The notes under the pieces are model-generated. The model searched no databases. It worked only from the letters and a program-made list of their open reading frames with translations, and was not told where the DNA came from. From Diplodia intermedia (lineage: Eukaryota > Ascomycota > Dothideomycetes > Botryosphaeriales > Botryosphaeriaceae), in contig JAKEKT010000145.1 of assembly GCA_021495925.1 (NCBI GenBank), positions 1-58,477 on the forward strand: 58,477 nucleotides of DNA, in the 5' to 3' direction. Below, piece after piece: positions 56,201 through 58,477 of the stretch (the first letter of the stretch is position 1; each line of letters starts with the position of its first letter). The position numbers and the translations under genes are program-made.

Positions 56201-57170
56201 CATTATCCAACCCGGTGATGTCGACATTGCTCTTCCAACCACGAGGGGGGCTATGTGCAGCAGGGAGATGCGCCTCGTTGAAGTGAATGTTACCTTCACA
56301 CAGAAAACGCAACGCGGCCTGAACGATGCCGTAACAGTGCTTCCCTGGAGTCCATCACATTTCGACCGCGAATCTCTCGTATTCAAGCGAAAACTCGAAC
56401 ACGTCGATGATAGGATAGGTTCGCTCCTGCCCATCTGGTATTCGCCTGATTCGCAAAGCTTCCTCAACAGCAACGACAGCCTGTGGCCAACGGAGACGAC
56501 GAGCCTCAACTTCTTCGAGCTCCTGGCGACCTACGCGGAGTACGAGGCCAAGAACCTATCATCGCTTCTGGACACGGACGGCTTCGCGCGCGCAACCACG
56601 GACATGTTCACGGCATACACGGTCCAGCTCCTCACCGAGCTCCGGCCCGCCGCCGCCGGCACCCCCAGGAACGCCAACGCCACGATCGCCATGCAGCGCG
56701 AACGCATCAGCCAGCATCTGGCCTCCACCGTCGTCGTCGAGGCGCTGTTGGCTTCCGTCCTCTGCTGTTTGGCCTGGATCGCTCTCCGCTTCCCCCGCTC
56801 GGCGATCCTCCCGAAGGACCCGGACTCGGTTGCCGCGCGCTTCTCCCTTCTGGCCGGCAGCAGGCTCGTCCAACGTCTCCGCGAAGACCCGTCCGCGCGG
56901 CAGCGTGGAGATGGGATATGGTCTGAGAAATCTGGCCTCGGTTGGTGGCCGACCGGCGGATCGGAGGGGACGTGGAGATGGGGTATCGATGTTGGCGATG
57001 ACATGGTCAAGCAGGATTGGAAGCATCCGCCGGCCGAGGCGAGCGCCGGGGAAACCGTTCACAGCACATCTGAGGAGGCTCTGGATGTTGCCGCATTCGA
57101 AAACGCTGGTATGGCTCAAACCTCAAGCCTGTTGGCGGCGGACTCCAGGGCCGCTTATCGACAAGCTTGA
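53298..57170 (+). CDS. DUF3433-type large fungal membrane protein
   Basis: Single exon of 1290 aa from the ATG at 53298; in-frame ATGs at 53337 and 53364 would remove 13 or 22 residues and are equally possible. About eight hydrophobic helices occur in two groups. The first is near residues 60-80, 105-125 and 165-185, followed by a large extracytosolic-looking domain with many Asn-x-Ser/Thr sites and a helix near 545-565. The second group has helices near 655-675, 695-715 and 770-795, another glycosylatable domain, and a last helix near 1145-1165. The two halves share the order of helices followed by a Cys- and Asn-rich domain, as in duplicated DUF3433 proteins of moulds. Location is probably the plasma membrane or secretory pathway. 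Function is unknown in the family; no catalytic or transport motif is visible. The C-terminal 100 residues are cytosolic, with several Trp. Confidence 0.88.
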   Translation: MRNGAKRSGSCETMAGPIPATTMADFGKGKEPAAHQFLVDDSPSKRRQHEWVPSLLQKKALLPLAMTCFVFAAILQVLDAIVSRNQGIPLDYNPYVIPMRYLPTLCLVAIGLVWKSVLGDIKRIMPWSAMSADNEATAENSVLLNYVGKVEVLSLFESFKRKHWALSLGLIVGFLLGVSVTAANSLTYSELSAEISHDATLRKTTGFDFHGTLVTPNGSLTIASDHVGNQPYGAVSAQRVVGGPYTSWTSGKYVFESFQLADDQVSVQGADLDAEVSSFAASFDCKPLDYSWTLGSPDSTMETARQVSFIANQTIDECVLSVYQEREILPNSTDPSPRGWLNITSCLNEPKDMRILATVASPLENSTAPVSNNTLDISVSGMVCSPAFTMQQARVRASAGTGEIRNFEILPETLVAADIKTPVEAIWQYLSNPTTANMDWWRARQWGPFDNETEKIFNLTQTYAYWQRNDDFFEAFFQGVDQDKRRDLVNQPAEFKSELESLASNTIAQVVNFIGRSNSSEELGGGTVWNGPRLLLRDAPLRVLQAIFVFIGLTGILLATLLRPRSDLHRDPGSLAQTAVIMSASHDSTEEAFVTHSRSSNMSMANALQGTRFKLHPETGGVSLAGQQFESDRPTQSIAEEIRPSKKPNKGWKPLAFRLDVRSTTILAFVTTMVTLGILQSISQTHSGLCRNTDTAARIYSFVPTLILVLLSYACSGVDGTVRSMNAYKSLSNPSKKQPLLLNYREYNFWASEKLTSKRHNLGFAVVASSIALVLFPVIKIIAAGLYETTVTTYQRDVVVNLDASLPENLESTFSADDPSEMGSRFAEWARIPMFNLGERPGILGNLVFSNISGVVDELDYGIVPGDSIELPVPAVLVDVNCTALSNDVFNFKAATASGFDDDYMYYRIECSSPLCEGFLSSSYDAFGGYRFQGRVYSPTTAKFGIALSDFGSPYESITNLTLVEDGDIIQPGDVDIALPTTRGAMCSREMRLVEVNVTFTQKTQRGLNDAVTVLPWSPSHFDRESLVFKRKLEHVDDRIGSLLPIWYSPDSQSFLNSNDSLWPTETTSLNFFELLATYAEYEAKNLSSLLDTDGFARATTDMFTAYTVQLLTELRPAAAGTPRNANATIAMQRERISQHLASTVVVEALLASVLCCLAWIALRFPRSAILPKDPDSVAARFSLLAGSRLVQRLREDPSARQRGDGIWSEKSGLGWWPTGGSEGTWRWGIDVGDDMVKQDWKHPPAEASAGETVHSTSEEALDVAAFENAGMAQTSSLLAADSRAAYRQA

Positions 57171-58477
57171 CGGCAGACGGCTTCTCTGCTCCGGTGCTTG
57201 ATAGTTGCGGTGAGGGTCTCGTGCCTCGACAGACTTCGGAATTTTCAGCTTTTGGCACACTCGGAAACTCAGCTAGAAATGTGACATCGATTGTTCGACT
57301 GAGAAGGCTCCCATGGCGTGCTGCGCCATTACCGCGCTGAACCAGGACTGCCTCTTCTACCACGGCGACCTCGTCTACCACGGGGGCACCTATCACCGCG
57401 AGGTTCCTGATCATCAACCAGACCTTGCTCACCCACCGACCCTTTACGACGCACATGAAGACTGTTGCACAGCATGGAATCCGAGAATAGAAATGTATCC
57501 TCGCACGACACTACCGTCCATGCACCACCACCGCCGCCACACACCACCAGAACCAGGAGGTGACTATCGACGAGCGCCACGACAGTCAGCAATGGCGGCG
57601 GAGTTTGCCGCCCACGAAAAGAAAAGGCTCGAGCAGCCCGGACACACGAGCCAGAAGCTCCATCCGCCTCCTCTCCCTGTCACTTCTTGCTTTACGGCTC
57701 TTTGATGGATCCAGATTATCCTTCGAGCCGTGCTCGGCCTCACGCAGCCCCCCGGACGTCGAAGAGGCGAAGATCCTCGGCTACTCGATCAAGATGTGGG
57801 GGTGGATCTACCCGGCAGCTTGTACCGTGCGAAGGCGCCGAGGTGGTGGTGCGCGGCGCAGCGTTTGCATCATCGGCCACGTCGATCGTTTTCTCCGTCT
57901 TTGCGCTGACCAGACACTTGCTTACAGGCCGTGTATTTTTCTTGCCACTGTAGTTTTGGAAGATGGGAGGCAAGAGTTGGAGGGTGTGCTCGCACGTTGG
58001 TTCGGAGATTTCGGATGGTTCGTTTGACCTTGGACGTTGCCGGAAACACTTCAAGGTGGGGGGATGATTTCAAAGCTATTCTTGCCTGTCGTATGCTGGT
58101 CGTTGAGCTTGGAAACAACAGCCGCAATGATACCGTGTTAACTTTTTTTTTCTTAAAGCTTTCTCGGAGACGTACTCACGAAGTCATGGTCTTCAAAAAA
58201 AGATAATTTCTGACGCATGGTAGGGCCGTTGCCGACACCGACGCATGGCTCTCGTCAAGACGTGACTGAAAACATGGTCCAGATGCTCGAACTTTGCCGT
58301 TAGATGATCCAGACTGGATTGTCATTTTGATTGGAGCCTCCGAGAAAAAAAAAAAAAAAGAGACTGCGTATCTCAGTGTTTTCCCTCGTCAAATCCGTTA
58401 CTTCATGGCGAGAATGAGTAGCCCAAATTCCAAAGATTGATTATATTAATTAAGCCTGCAGCAAGGGGGATGCGTGG
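57171..58477. other. Gene-free right end of the window
   Basis: Downstream of the DUF3433 stop I see no supported gene. Frames such as 57313-57705 (+) are His/Pro/Arg-rich and lack motifs. A 15-base A run lies near 58346-58360 and the last 50 bases are A/T-rich. Confidence 0.5.

Noticed and set aside
1..58477. CRISPR array, insertion sequence or intact transposon
   Set aside because: No spaced direct repeats, terminal inverted repeats or transposase/reverse-transcriptase motifs were seen. The gene content is eukaryotic.

Overview
The window reads as nuclear DNA of a filamentous ascomycete (Pezizomycotina; Dothideomycetes is my best guess, from gene content only). Introns are short (47-63 bp), with GTRNGT-type donors, CTGAC-like branch sites and mostly YAG acceptors. 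Families typical of moulds are present: a NACHT-ankyrin NLR, an HXT-type hexose transporter, a CYP52-like P450, a DUF3433 membrane protein, a DUF7924 protein and a GDSL esterase. No rRNA, convincing tRNA, CRISPR array or intact transposon was seen. I assembled exons by eye and checked reading phase across each junction given.

Layout. 1-5.98 kb: no gene. 5.98-7.65 kb (+): Ser/Pro-rich fungal protein with one 53-bp intron. 7.65-12.5 kb: gene-poor, pyrimidine-rich. 12.5-18.25 kb (-): two genes, a 1110-aa NACHT-ankyrin receptor whose P-loop lies on a 25-nt microexon, and a 571-aa hexose transporter. 18.25-23.99 kb: gene-poor. 23.99-26.23 kb (+): Rpn4-like C2H2 transcription factor. 26.2-30.9 kb: gene-poor. 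30.88-32.76 kb (-): Cys-cluster/coiled-coil protein with Pro, His and Gln runs. 33.71-34.70 kb (-): secreted GDSL esterase. 36.97-37.77 kb (-): a probable unrecognised gene fragment. 38.19-39.97 kb (+): P450. 40.64-41.42 kb (+): Cys-rich single-pass membrane protein. 43.47-45.10 kb (-): EamA/DMT transporter. 46.37-46.73 kb (+): small zinc-ribbon-like protein. 49.56-50.86 kb (+): DUF7924 protein, ending 14 bp from the convergent PAF-acetylhydrolase-like enzyme at 50.88-52.18 kb (-). 53.30-57.17 kb (+): 1290-aa DUF3433 membrane protein. 57.17 kb to end: no gene.

The genes do not form an evident biosynthetic cluster. They look like a mix of surface, transport and secreted functions (hexose uptake, esterases, P450, membrane proteins) with regulatory or defence-type genes (Rpn4-like factor, NLR, DUF7924). 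The observations most worth checking are the P-loop microexon in the NLR, the Glu-x-Met in place of an expected Glu-x-Lys in the DUF7924 protein, the Cys-rich membrane protein without a signal peptide, the small zinc-ribbon protein with a Cys-to-His ligand change, and the possible gene at 37 kb.
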